From Sphingomonas sp. QA11 (lineage in GTDB: Bacteria > Pseudomonadota > Alphaproteobacteria > Sphingomonadales > Sphingomonadaceae), in NCBI RefSeq assembly GCF_028473665.1, contig NZ_CP098774.1, positions 5,203,501-5,267,500 on the forward strand: a stretch of 64,000 nucleotides of DNA, in the 5' to 3' direction. Below, piece by piece: positions 36,101-44,108 of this stretch. Positions within the stretch are counted from its first letter, which is position 1. The number at the start of each line of letters is the position of its first letter. Position numbers and translations under genes: made by a program. The notes beneath the pieces were generated by a model, which worked only from the letters and a program-made list of their open reading frames with translations, was not told the origin of the DNA and did no database searches.

Positions 36101-38173
36101 ATGCATCTTACCCACGCCAGCGGCGAGTTGTCGGCGCGCGATGTGACCATGGTCGAAACCGACAAGCGGGTGGTGCGCTGGATCGCGCAGGCCGCCGTGA
36201 ATGTCGAACTGTTCACCATCCCGCTCTACATGACGACGCTGTATTCGATCGAGGGCTTCCACCCGATCACCGGCAAGGGTAATGATTTCTACAAGGGCCG
36301 GATCTGGCCCGGCGCCAAGGCGGCGGCCTTTACCGATACGCCGAAGGACAAGCCCGGCTGGGGCAACAAGCGGGCGTTCAACGTCATCTTCTCGATCTTC
36401 ATCCAGGAGATGCTTCACCTCCAGATGGCGGCCAACATCGCCACCGCGATCGGCCACACGCCCAGCTTCACTGATCCGGCGCTGCAGGACAGGAACAATG
36501 GCTGGACCTGCTATGGTCCCGATCTGACCGCGATCCCGACGATCGTCGACCTGCGCGACACCTCGACCTATGCCGGGGTGAAGGTCGATGTCGGCCCGCT
36601 CGACGAGGATCGCATCGAGCTGTTACTCGCGATCGAGCAGCCGCAGGACGATGCCGAGCGCGACATCATCCACAACAAGGGCAAATATTTCCCCAAGGTG
36701 CCGTTCGACCGCGGCGATCCGGATTACGATCCGGCCGCGGCCGATATCTGGTTCGGCTCGATCGGCTATATGTACCAATGCTACCGCGACTATCTGCAAA
36801 TCCGCTACGATGACGGATCGTGCCTGTGGGACCATGTGTTCGACCAGGATGGGCAGCAGAACGACCTGTTCAACAATTTCAGCTTCCCCGGCCATCCGAT
36901 GCGCGAATATATGGGCGTGGAAACGACGATCGCGCTTACCGACAGCGGCATTGCCTTCCGCCAGGCGCTCAACATGATGAACGCCATCACCGACCAGGGC
37001 GAGGGTGCGACGCTCAAGGCCCGGCTGAAGATCGCCAACGAGGCGGGGCTGCTCAAGTCGGTCGAGGTCCGCTACCGCCCTGACAAGGATGCGCTTGAAT
37101 CGGATTATCCGAGCTTTTCGGATACCGGCGAGCAAGTCCCCTCGGGCGATGCGGCGGCGCGTTTCGACAATGACGGGGAGGATCATTTCGCCCGCTTCAA
37201 GGAAGTCCGCGGGCTCATGCGCGACGGCGGCATCGTCACATGGGACAAGGCAGGCAAGGCCGGCAACTGGACCGCGGCCGACCTCACCACCCATGATTTC
37301 GATCCCGACAACAACCCCTATGACCTGCCAGCGCCGGAGCAGATCGCGACCGCGCTCAACAATCTCCATGCCCCGGATGTTCGCGAGCAGAGCCACCAGA
37401 TTCTGAGCCAGGCGGTGGTAGGCGCAATCAAGGGCGTGACGACCGTGCTCGACCAATATTGGAACCCGAAGGGTGCCTCGGTCTCCTTCCCCTATCCTTC
37501 GATGGCCGGGTCGGGCGATCGCATGGCGACTGCCTGGGCAGCGACGGGGCGAACGCCCGATCTCAGCCAGGGCGTGCCCGCGCCCAATATGCGGATCGTC
37601 AACCACACCTGCCAGGGGCTCGACCTCAACGCGCCGGGCGGCATCGGCACCAATTCTTGCGCGCTGACCCAGGTCTATCACACCTGTCGCGGGTCGAACC
37701 TGTGCAAGGGCATGGGCGGCTGCGGCTTCGTCCAGCCGGCGGGCGGCGGTGGCGGCGGTTGCAGCTCGAGCCTGCGCGCCGCGGCACCGCCCGAGCCGAC
37801 GCCCGGCAAGCCCCAGGGCGGTGGTTGTTCGGCGGTGGCGGTGCGCGCCAGGGGCGGGTTGTGCGGCACGCCGACCCCGACGCCTACCGCGACGCATTTC
37901 ACCGCGCCCAGCGACAACCAGTGCGGCGGCTTCGGCGGGTGCGCGGTGCCGATCTCGGCCTGCCAGATCTATCCGGTCAGCGGCACGATGGACCTGTACC
38001 TGCTCGCCGCGGCCAAGCCGACCAAGTTCGGCACTCTGCCGTTCAACAAGGGCGACAAGGTGGAGGATATCGCGTTCAAGGCCTTCACCGCCGTCGCCGA
38101 GAAGATGGGGCGGGACAAGCCGGTGTATCAGGCGCCGAACGACATCCGCCTCGCCTTCCCGCCCTCGACCTGA
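36101..38173 (+). CDS. Ferritin-like (VioB/IPD-synthase-type) protein with Cys-rich C-terminus, putative MNIO substrate
   Basis: 690 residues, no signal peptide. The N-terminal part resembles the ferritin-like domain of VioB/RebD-type iminophenylpyruvate dimer synthases: E36 in VNVELFTIPLYMTTLYSI, E103 and H106 in QEMLHLQ, and E360/H362 in GEDHFARF are plausible metal ligands. After about residue 500 the character changes: 11 cysteines in residues 504-621, including HTCRGSNLCKGMGGCG (C529, C535, C541) and NQCGGFGGCAVPISAC (C608, C614, C621), separated by Gly- and Pro-rich linkers. The spacing recalls bufferin-like RiPP precursors modified by MNIO enzymes. MNIO and partner genes follow. Start supported by AAGGGGG. 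Function inferred only from parts. Confidence 0.75.
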   Translation: MHLTHASGELSARDVTMVETDKRVVRWIAQAAVNVELFTIPLYMTTLYSIEGFHPITGKGNDFYKGRIWPGAKAAAFTDTPKDKPGWGNKRAFNVIFSIFIQEMLHLQMAANIATAIGHTPSFTDPALQDRNNGWTCYGPDLTAIPTIVDLRDTSTYAGVKVDVGPLDEDRIELLLAIEQPQDDAERDIIHNKGKYFPKVPFDRGDPDYDPAAADIWFGSIGYMYQCYRDYLQIRYDDGSCLWDHVFDQDGQQNDLFNNFSFPGHPMREYMGVETTIALTDSGIAFRQALNMMNAITDQGEGATLKARLKIANEAGLLKSVEVRYRPDKDALESDYPSFSDTGEQVPSGDAAARFDNDGEDHFARFKEVRGLMRDGGIVTWDKAGKAGNWTAADLTTHDFDPDNNPYDLPAPEQIATALNNLHAPDVREQSHQILSQAVVGAIKGVTTVLDQYWNPKGASVSFPYPSMAGSGDRMATAWAATGRTPDLSQGVPAPNMRIVNHTCQGLDLNAPGGIGTNSCALTQVYHTCRGSNLCKGMGGCGFVQPAGGGGGGCSSSLRAAAPPEPTPGKPQGGGCSAVAVRARGGLCGTPTPTPTATHFTAPSDNQCGGFGGCAVPISACQIYPVSGTMDLYLLAAAKPTKFGTLPFNKGDKVEDIAFKAFTAVAEKMGRDKPVYQAPNDIRLAFPPST

Positions 38174-38210
38174 GGATCGATGGAGCAGGGATGCCCGCGC
38201 CGCTCGCTGC

Positions 38211-38308
38211 CGTCACCCCGGAGGTGTTCCGGGGGCCACGGTTCCGTGCGCGCCGCGTGCCCGTTGCCGGCTTCCCAACTGGGCCCCGGCCTCCGCCGGG
38301 GAAGGGAA
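38211..38308. repeat. Chimeric repeat: left half family A, right half family B
   Basis: It begins CACCCCGGAGGTGTTCCGG as in family A but ends with CCCCGGCCTCCGCCGGGGAAGG-like sequence as in the family B element at 11512. It lies in the 182-base gap between the Cys-rich protein and the MNIO gene, so it may reduce read-through or set transcript ratios. Confidence 0.65.
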
Positions 38309-38355
38309 GGGGGTGCGGGATGTGGCTTCCCACCTCTCAGTCGGCGATTCATGAG

Positions 38356-39234
38356 ATGAACCGCGCGCCCGTCCCCGTCCAGCCGCGCCTCGGCCTGCCC
38401 GATCCCGGCGACGGGGTCGGGCTGCGCGAGGAGCATTATCCGCACCTCATGCGCACCCCGCCCGAGGACTGGGGTGTCGGCTGGTTCGAGATCATCTCGG
38501 AAAATTACCTCGATAACGAGGGCTATGGCATGCGCGTGCTTGAGCATGTGGCGGCGCACCGTCCGGTGGTGATGCACGGCGTATCGCTGTCGATCGGCAG
38601 CACCGCGCCGCTGGACCGGACCTATCTGGCGAAGCTCAGGGCGCTCGCCGCGCGCGTCTCGCCGCTATGGGTCTCGGACCACCTTTGCTGGACGGGAGTG
38701 GGCGGGCTCAACAGCCACGACCTGTTGCCGATGCCGCTGACCGAACAGAGCCTTGCCCACACCGCCGACCGGGTGCGCGCGGTGCAGGATGTGCTCGGCC
38801 GCCCGATCGTGCTGGAGAATCCCAGCACCTATCTGGCCTTCCACGCCAGCCGAATGCCCGAATGGGAATTCATCGGCCGCCTTGCCGAGGATACCGGCTG
38901 CGGCCTGCTGCTCGACGTCAACAATGTACATGTCAGCGCGGTCAACCAGGCGTTCGATCCAATCGCCTATATCGATGCGGTGCCGGCGGACCATGTCGTG
39001 CAGATTCATCTCGCCGGGCCGAGCGACCATGGCACGCACCTGATCGACACGCATGACCACCCAGTGCCCGACGCGGTCTGGCCGCTCTATGCCCGTGCCT
39101 GGGAACGCTGCGGCCCGGTCGCGACCCTGCTCGAATGGGACGCCAACATCCCGCCTTTCGAGGAGCTGCTCGCCGAACTGACCAAGGCAAGGATGGTGCG
39201 CGAGGGGCTTGGCATGGCCCGGGTCGCCGCCTGA
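38356..39234 (+). CDS. DUF692 multinuclear non-heme iron oxidative enzyme (MNIO, BufB-like)
   Basis: 292 residues, cytosolic TIM-barrel enzyme. Conserved metal-site residues of the DUF692/MNIO family are all visible: H74 in VMHGVSLS, D108/H109 in VSDHLCW, E154 in LENPSTY, D187 and H192 in LDVNNVHVSA, H218 in QIHLAGP, H233/H235 in DTHDHPV and E260 in LLEWDANIP. MNIOs use two or three irons and oxygen to turn peptidyl cysteines into oxazolone-thioamide, thiooxazole or related groups. Start at ATG 38356 matches the family; the Shine-Dalgarno is weak. Its stop overlaps the start of the DUF2063 gene by one base. The likely substrate is the Cys-rich protein just upstream. Confidence 0.9.
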   Translation: MNRAPVPVQPRLGLPDPGDGVGLREEHYPHLMRTPPEDWGVGWFEIISENYLDNEGYGMRVLEHVAAHRPVVMHGVSLSIGSTAPLDRTYLAKLRALAARVSPLWVSDHLCWTGVGGLNSHDLLPMPLTEQSLAHTADRVRAVQDVLGRPIVLENPSTYLAFHASRMPEWEFIGRLAEDTGCGLLLDVNNVHVSAVNQAFDPIAYIDAVPADHVVQIHLAGPSDHGTHLIDTHDHPVPDAVWPLYARAWERCGPVATLLEWDANIPPFEELLAELTKARMVREGLGMARVAA

Positions 39235-40016
39235 TGGCTGGCACCGCCGATCTCCAGGCCTGGCTTCAGGCGGCGATGCTCGACGGCGAGGCGTCCGACG
39301 CGCGCGAGCATGTCCTTGGCGACAACCGCCTGACCGCCGAGATGCGGATCGGTATCTATGCCCAGGGCTATCGCCTCCGCCTGCTCGGATGCCTCGGCAC
39401 TGAGTATCCGGTCCTGTCGGCGCTCGCCGGGCCGACCGCCTTCGGCCTGTTCGCGCAGGGCTATATCGCTGCCCATCCGTCGCGCTCCTACACGCTGTAC
39501 GATTTCGGTGCGGGTTTCGCCGACTATCTCGACGCTGCCCGCCCCACCGGTGACGGCACCCCGCAAACGGTCGAGGCGATCCCGGCGGCACTGGCACGGG
39601 TGGAACGGGCCAGGGCCGAAGTCCACCGCGCGCGCGGCGTTGAGGGCAGGACACCGGTCGCGGCGGAAACCGGTTTCGATGCGGTGATGGCCTCTATTCT
39701 CGGCCTTGGCCTCGGCCGGGCCTGGTCGCGTCCTGACAGCGTGCGGCTGCTTGAGCTGCCTTTCGACTTCACCGAGACCCTCGCGGCCGTCGATCGCGGC
39801 GAGCCGCCCTGCCTGCCCGTCGCCACGCCGTCCTTCATGGCGGTGGCGCGGATCGACTATCGGGTCGCCTGCCATCGGCTTGAAGGCTGGCAATATGACT
39901 GGCTCGCGCGCTTGCCCGTGGACGCGGCGATTGCGTGTCCGGCGCCGGACGATCAGCACCTCGCGGCCTGGCTCCCCGTCGCGGTCACTCAAGGACTGGT
40001 GGCGCCGCGCGCATAG
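39234..40016 (+). CDS. DUF2063 partner protein of MNIO (BufC-like)
   Basis: 260 residues, cytosolic. The N-terminal DUF2063 domain is clear (LGDNRLTAEMRIGIYAQGYRLRLLGCLGTEYPVL, residues about 28-62); the C-terminal half is the variable domain that in MNIO systems forms a RiPP-recognition-like unit gripping the precursor leader. The ATG sits in TGATG, overlapping the stop of the MNIO gene, so the two proteins are made in a coupled way and probably form a heterodimer. No third modifying enzyme or exporter follows. Confidence 0.88.
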   Translation: MAGTADLQAWLQAAMLDGEASDAREHVLGDNRLTAEMRIGIYAQGYRLRLLGCLGTEYPVLSALAGPTAFGLFAQGYIAAHPSRSYTLYDFGAGFADYLDAARPTGDGTPQTVEAIPAALARVERARAEVHRARGVEGRTPVAAETGFDAVMASILGLGLGRAWSRPDSVRLLELPFDFTETLAAVDRGEPPCLPVATPSFMAVARIDYRVACHRLEGWQYDWLARLPVDAAIACPAPDDQHLAAWLPVAVTQGLVAPRA

Positions 40017-40027
40017 CCGTCTGCGGA

Positions 40028-41104
40028 TCACCCCTCCGTCGGCGCTGCATCCGCCCTGGCGAAGAAGATGGTGACGCGCATGCCGGCTCCGGGCGCCGAC
40101 TCGATCTCGATCCGGGCCTTGGCATTCTGGCGCAACGACTGGGCAATCAGTGCGCCCAGCTTGCCGGCCTTGGGCCAGGTCACGCCCTCCGCCAGGCCGA
40201 TCCCGTCATCCGCCACGACGACACGGCACCCGGTGTCGTCGACAATGCTGTGGAGCGTGATGGTGCCCCCGTCGCGCCCGGCAAAGGCGTGCTTCAGCGC
40301 GTTGGTCAGCAGCTCGTTGACGACCAGCCCGGCCGGCATCGCGACATTGACCGAGACCGGCCAGGTATCGATCTGAAGGTCGAGATGGATTCCCTCGACC
40401 GCATGGGCGCGCATCACCGACGAGGCGATCTCGCTGAGATAGATGCCAAGATCGATGCTTTCGCCCACCCCCTCGTCGGATAGCGAACGGTAGAGCAGCG
40501 CCAGTGCATCGATCCGCCCGGCCAGCCGGTCGAAGCGCCGTTCGGTCGCGTCGTCGGGCAGGTTGCGCGCCTCGAGCCGGATCAGGGCGGTGATCATCTG
40601 CAGGTTGTTCTTCACCCGGTGCTGCAATTCGCGCAGCAGCGTGTCGCTGTTCCTGAGCCGCTGTTCCAGGTCGGCGCTATCTTCGCGCGGCCTGACCTCG
40701 GCCAGCGCGACGAGCCGGAACAGCGCCGATCCGTCATCGCCCTGGATCATGGTCGACCATGCATCGACGGTAATTGTGGTCTCGGCATCTGCGATGGTGA
40801 ATGTGCCGAGATAGTCGTCACCTGCGACAACCGCCTCGCGCAACGCTCGTCCGTCATCGGCGGTGACGTGGGATGGCAGCGCATCCCAGCTCTTGCCCTC
40901 GATCAGCGCCGCGGACTGGCCCGTCAGGCGCTCAAATTCGAGATTGGCGTAGGTGATCCTCTCGGCCGGATGAAGCTCGGAAACGGCGATCGCCACCGGC
41001 ACATGGTCGAGGAACTGCTTGAAACGGTCGCTTTCGAGCGCATCGGCGAGGTCGGGCGTTTCGAGCAGTTGCTCGATCCCGGCATTGTCGCTGTCTTTAG
41101 CCAT
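40028..41104 (-). CDS. Sensor histidine kinase, PAS plus HisKA_2
   Basis: 358 residues, no membrane segment. PAS domain about residues 28-135 (FLDHVPVAIAVSELHPAERI), then HisKA_2 with the phospho-acceptor His in LLRELQHRVKNNLQM (H162) and an HATPase_c domain (NELLTNALKHAF, VVADDGIGLAEG). Soluble HisKA_2/HWE kinases in alphaproteobacteria often feed the PhyR-NepR-EcfG general stress response; that role is inference. No response regulator is adjacent. Confidence 0.88.
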   Translation of the reverse strand: MAKDSDNAGIEQLLETPDLADALESDRFKQFLDHVPVAIAVSELHPAERITYANLEFERLTGQSAALIEGKSWDALPSHVTADDGRALREAVVAGDDYLGTFTIADAETTITVDAWSTMIQGDDGSALFRLVALAEVRPREDSADLEQRLRNSDTLLRELQHRVKNNLQMITALIRLEARNLPDDATERRFDRLAGRIDALALLYRSLSDEGVGESIDLGIYLSEIASSVMRAHAVEGIHLDLQIDTWPVSVNVAMPAGLVVNELLTNALKHAFAGRDGGTITLHSIVDDTGCRVVVADDGIGLAEGVTWPKAGKLGALIAQSLRQNAKARIEIESAPGAGMRVTIFFARADAAPTEG

Positions 41105-41177
41105 GATACGCCCGTTCCCGATGATCCGATCGCCTGCGCTACCAGATAATCGGGAAGGGCGCTGGAAAGAGTCGAGG

Positions 41178-41327
41178 CTAGACCGTCCGGCGGCCGGTGA
41201 CGAAGTGGAGGATCACCATCACCACCGCGATAACGAGCAGCAGGTGGATCAGGCCGCCGGCGACGTGAAAGGCAAAGAAACCGAGCAGCCAGAGGACCAC
41301 CAGGATTGCGGCGATAGTTCCCAACAT
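41178..41327 (-). CDS. Small membrane protein, lmo0937 family
   Basis: 49 residues beginning MLGTIAAILVVLWLLGFF, two hydrophobic helices separated by HVAGG, and a basic end (VTGRRTV). This pattern is the lmo0937-type small membrane protein family, usually stress-induced and of unknown role. AGGA lies upstream of the ATG. An EcfG-type promoter lies 28-52 bases before it. The gene falls between the kinase and catalase genes on the same strand. Confidence 0.85.
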   Translation of the reverse strand: MLGTIAAILVVLWLLGFFAFHVAGGLIHLLLVIAVVMVILHFVTGRRTV

Positions 41328-41354
41328 CGGATTGTCCTTTTATTGAACCTACGA

Positions 41355-41379
41355 AACGAACGCGCAACCTTGCGGTTCC
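41355..41379 (-). promoter_or_regulatory. EcfG-type general-stress promoter
   Basis: On the minus strand GGAAC, 16 bases, then CGTT matches the EcfG (alphaproteobacterial general stress sigma factor) consensus GGAAC-N16/17-CGTT exactly. Placed 28 bases before the ATG of the 49-aa membrane protein and directly after the catalase stop. Confidence 0.7.
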
Positions 41380-41385
41380 AGCCGA

Positions 41386-43473
41386 TCAGGCGAGTGTGCG
41401 CACGCCGGGCTCGCGGTCCCAGAACCGTTTCGCGGCAGCGGTCGTGAAGCTCTTGTCCAACGGCACCACGCCCTCGTCCGGCACGACTCCGGCCTTGTCG
41501 AGCAGCGGCTGGGCCTCGGGCGAATGGCCGATCGCCTTCAGATTTCCGAACGCGTCCATGACGAACTGCACCGCCGCGGCTTCCTTCAGCAGCGCCGCGC
41601 ATCCCTGATCGGAGAGCACTATCGCCACCGCATCGGCGAGCACCGAGGGATAGCCGGCAAGCTGGGCATCGGCCTTGAGCAGGCTCCCGTCAGACAGCTT
41701 GGCCCCGCCCACCCTGGGCGCGACGATCACCGCGCGGGCACCAGCGCCGGTGATGGAGTCGACCAGCGCCGATACCGCCTTGGCGTCCGATCCGTCGGCG
41801 ACCAGCACGGCGATGGAATGGCCCTTGATATCGGCCGGCGCCCGCGGCCCCTCGATGATGCGCAGCGCGGGCGAGGGTTCGAGATCCTGCGCGGGTACCG
41901 ATGCCCGGGAGGCCTTGGGCAGCGGCATGTTGAGCCCGGCGGCGACGCGCTTCGCCAGATCGGGATCGACGTTGACCAGGTTTGACATCATCCGCACCCG
42001 GACATGCTCAAGTCCCACCTTGGAGAGCTCGAACACCAGCGCCGAGGCGAGATGCGCCTGTTCCGGCACGGCCAGCGAGCGGAAGAACAGCCGCGCCTGG
42101 CTGTAATGATCGGCGAAGCTTTCAGGCCGGATGCGCAGCTTGCCGCCCTGCTCGTCTTCATCGGACCGGCCGGCAAAGGTGGCGAAGCCGGTCATCGGGC
42201 ATTCGCGCGGGCCGCCATCCTCGCCGACGTCGGCCAGGCTGTTCGGCTCGTAATTCGCCCGGCCCTTCGGCACGGTCATCTGCATCTGCCCGTCGCGCTG
42301 GAAGTTCATCACCGGGCATTTCGGCGCGTTGATCGGCAACTGGTGAAAATTGGCGGTGCCGAGCCGCGACTTCTGCGTGTCGAGATAGGAGAAGAGCCGC
42401 CCCTGCAGCAGCGGATCATTGGTGAAATCCACGCCCGGCACCACGTTCGCCGGGCAGTAGGCGACCTGTTCCGTCTCGGCGAAGAAATTGTCGGGATAGC
42501 GATCAAGCACCATCCGTCCGACGATCCGAACCGGCAGCACTTCCTCAGGGATGATCTTGGTCGGATCGAGCACGTCGAACGGCAGGCTGTCGGCGAATTT
42601 CTGGTCGAATGCCTGAATGCCCAGTTCCCATTCGGGAAAGTCACCCCGGTCGATCGCCTCGAACAGGTCGCGCCGGTGGAAATCGGGGTCGGCGCCGGCG
42701 ATCTTCACCGCTTCGTCCCAGCAGGTCGATTGAACGCCCTGCTTCGGTTTCCAGTGGAACTTGACGAAGGTCGACTTGCCTTTGGCATTGACCAGCCGGA
42801 AGGTGTGGATGCCGAACCCTTCCATCGTGCGCAGCGAGCGCGGAATCGTCCGGTCGGACATCGCCCACATGATCATATGGGTCGATTCAGGCATCAGGCT
42901 GATGAAGTCCCAGAAGGTGTCATGCGCGCTGGCTGCCTGCGGATAACCGGTCTGGGCCTCCATCTTCACTGAATGGATCAGATCGGGGAACTTGATCGCA
43001 TCCTGGATGAAGAACACGGGGATATTGTTGCCGACCAGATCCCAATTGCCCTCCTTCGTATAGAATTTCACCGCGAAACCGCGCACGTCGCGCGGCGTGT
43101 CGACCGACCCCGCGCCGCCCGCGACGGTGGAGAAACGCGTGAACAGCGGCGTGCGCTCGCCGGCGCGCTGGAACAGGTCGGCCTTGGTAATGTCGGCAAG
43201 GCTTTCATAACATTCGAAGAAGCCGTGCGCTGCCGATCCCCGGGCGTGAACGATCCGCTCCGGGATACGCTCATGGTCGAAGTGGAAGATCTTCTCGCGA
43301 AGGACGAAATCCTCCAGCAGTACCGGGCCGCGCGCGCCGGATTTGAGCTGGTTCTGGTTGTCGGAAACCCGGATGCCCTGGTTGGTGGTCAGGCCGTTCT
43401 CGGCTTCGTTCGGCGCAACCTGATGTGTTTCGCCGCCATTGCCCGATTTCACGCCGCTTTTCGTCGCCATCAT
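41386..43473 (-). CDS. katE: Large-subunit catalase (HPII type)
   Basis: 695-residue clade II heme catalase. Catalytic His is in ERIVHARGSAAHG (H76), the proximal heme Tyr in LFSYLDTQKSRLG, and NIPVFFIQDAIKFPDLIH is the conserved core. The extra C-terminal flavodoxin/DJ-1-like domain (SIAVLVADGSDAKAVSAL) distinguishes it from small catalases. It decomposes hydrogen peroxide in the cytoplasm. The stress-linked small membrane protein and kinase lie just downstream, but no EcfG promoter was seen in front of katE itself. Confidence 0.94.
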   Translation of the reverse strand: MMATKSGVKSGNGGETHQVAPNEAENGLTTNQGIRVSDNQNQLKSGARGPVLLEDFVLREKIFHFDHERIPERIVHARGSAAHGFFECYESLADITKADLFQRAGERTPLFTRFSTVAGGAGSVDTPRDVRGFAVKFYTKEGNWDLVGNNIPVFFIQDAIKFPDLIHSVKMEAQTGYPQAASAHDTFWDFISLMPESTHMIMWAMSDRTIPRSLRTMEGFGIHTFRLVNAKGKSTFVKFHWKPKQGVQSTCWDEAVKIAGADPDFHRRDLFEAIDRGDFPEWELGIQAFDQKFADSLPFDVLDPTKIIPEEVLPVRIVGRMVLDRYPDNFFAETEQVAYCPANVVPGVDFTNDPLLQGRLFSYLDTQKSRLGTANFHQLPINAPKCPVMNFQRDGQMQMTVPKGRANYEPNSLADVGEDGGPRECPMTGFATFAGRSDEDEQGGKLRIRPESFADHYSQARLFFRSLAVPEQAHLASALVFELSKVGLEHVRVRMMSNLVNVDPDLAKRVAAGLNMPLPKASRASVPAQDLEPSPALRIIEGPRAPADIKGHSIAVLVADGSDAKAVSALVDSITGAGARAVIVAPRVGGAKLSDGSLLKADAQLAGYPSVLADAVAIVLSDQGCAALLKEAAAVQFVMDAFGNLKAIGHSPEAQPLLDKAGVVPDEGVVPLDKSFTTAAAKRFWDREPGVRTLA

Positions 43474-44108
43474 CAGCTCCCGTCACTGTTCGGGGGTTCA
43501 ACCTTGGGGCGACGGGAAAGGTCCGACGCATCAGCAGGAACTTGCTTTGGATCAGCGCGATTCTTTTACGAGCCGGTCCTCCGGGAATTCTCCGGCGGCA
43601 CCCCGATTCAACCGTCGCCCGGTCGAGCCTATTATCCCGTCGTCGTCGGTCCATGCCGCTGATCAGGGGTCGTCGCGCCATGTCCTTATTCAATGCCGAT
43701 ATGTCAGGTCACGGCGGTAAAGCTGCACTGCCTCCTGACCAATTCTCGAAAATGCGGAAGAAAAGTGCCAATATTATGGCCGAGCGGTTTCGCTGCGCTT
43801 GTCCTGGTAATTCAAGCGGCCCTGGCTCGAATAGCCTCAGTGCTGTCCATCATCATAGTATCGGTTCGAAAATTCCGGGTCGGCGTTGGGTGGCGATAAT
43901 CATCCTTTACTGTCCGACTTACGGCACGTTCCAACATGATTTCTTGCGGCTCGAATCAGACCCCGGAATAGCCGCCGGTGATCGCCATGGTCGTCCTCAC
44001 CGGTCGAGGCGGACAGAATGCATGGGGGAGAGGGTCCGCTCCCCTGTCCGGGATGGCCATGGTGGCGACCGCCTGCTAGAATGTTCCCAGTTCGTTCCGG
44101 AGATGACA
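43474..44108. other. 635-base gap without recognised gene
   Basis: Divergent region between katE and the DUF763 gene, somewhat AT-richer than its surroundings around 43740-43960. Open frames across it are short or are extensions of flanking genes and have no recognisable protein features. It presumably holds both promoters; no clear consensus element was found. Confidence 0.4.

Noticed and set aside
38351..38356. ATG at 38351 as start of the MNIO gene
   Set aside because: Out of frame with the gene; the in-frame ATG is at 38356.
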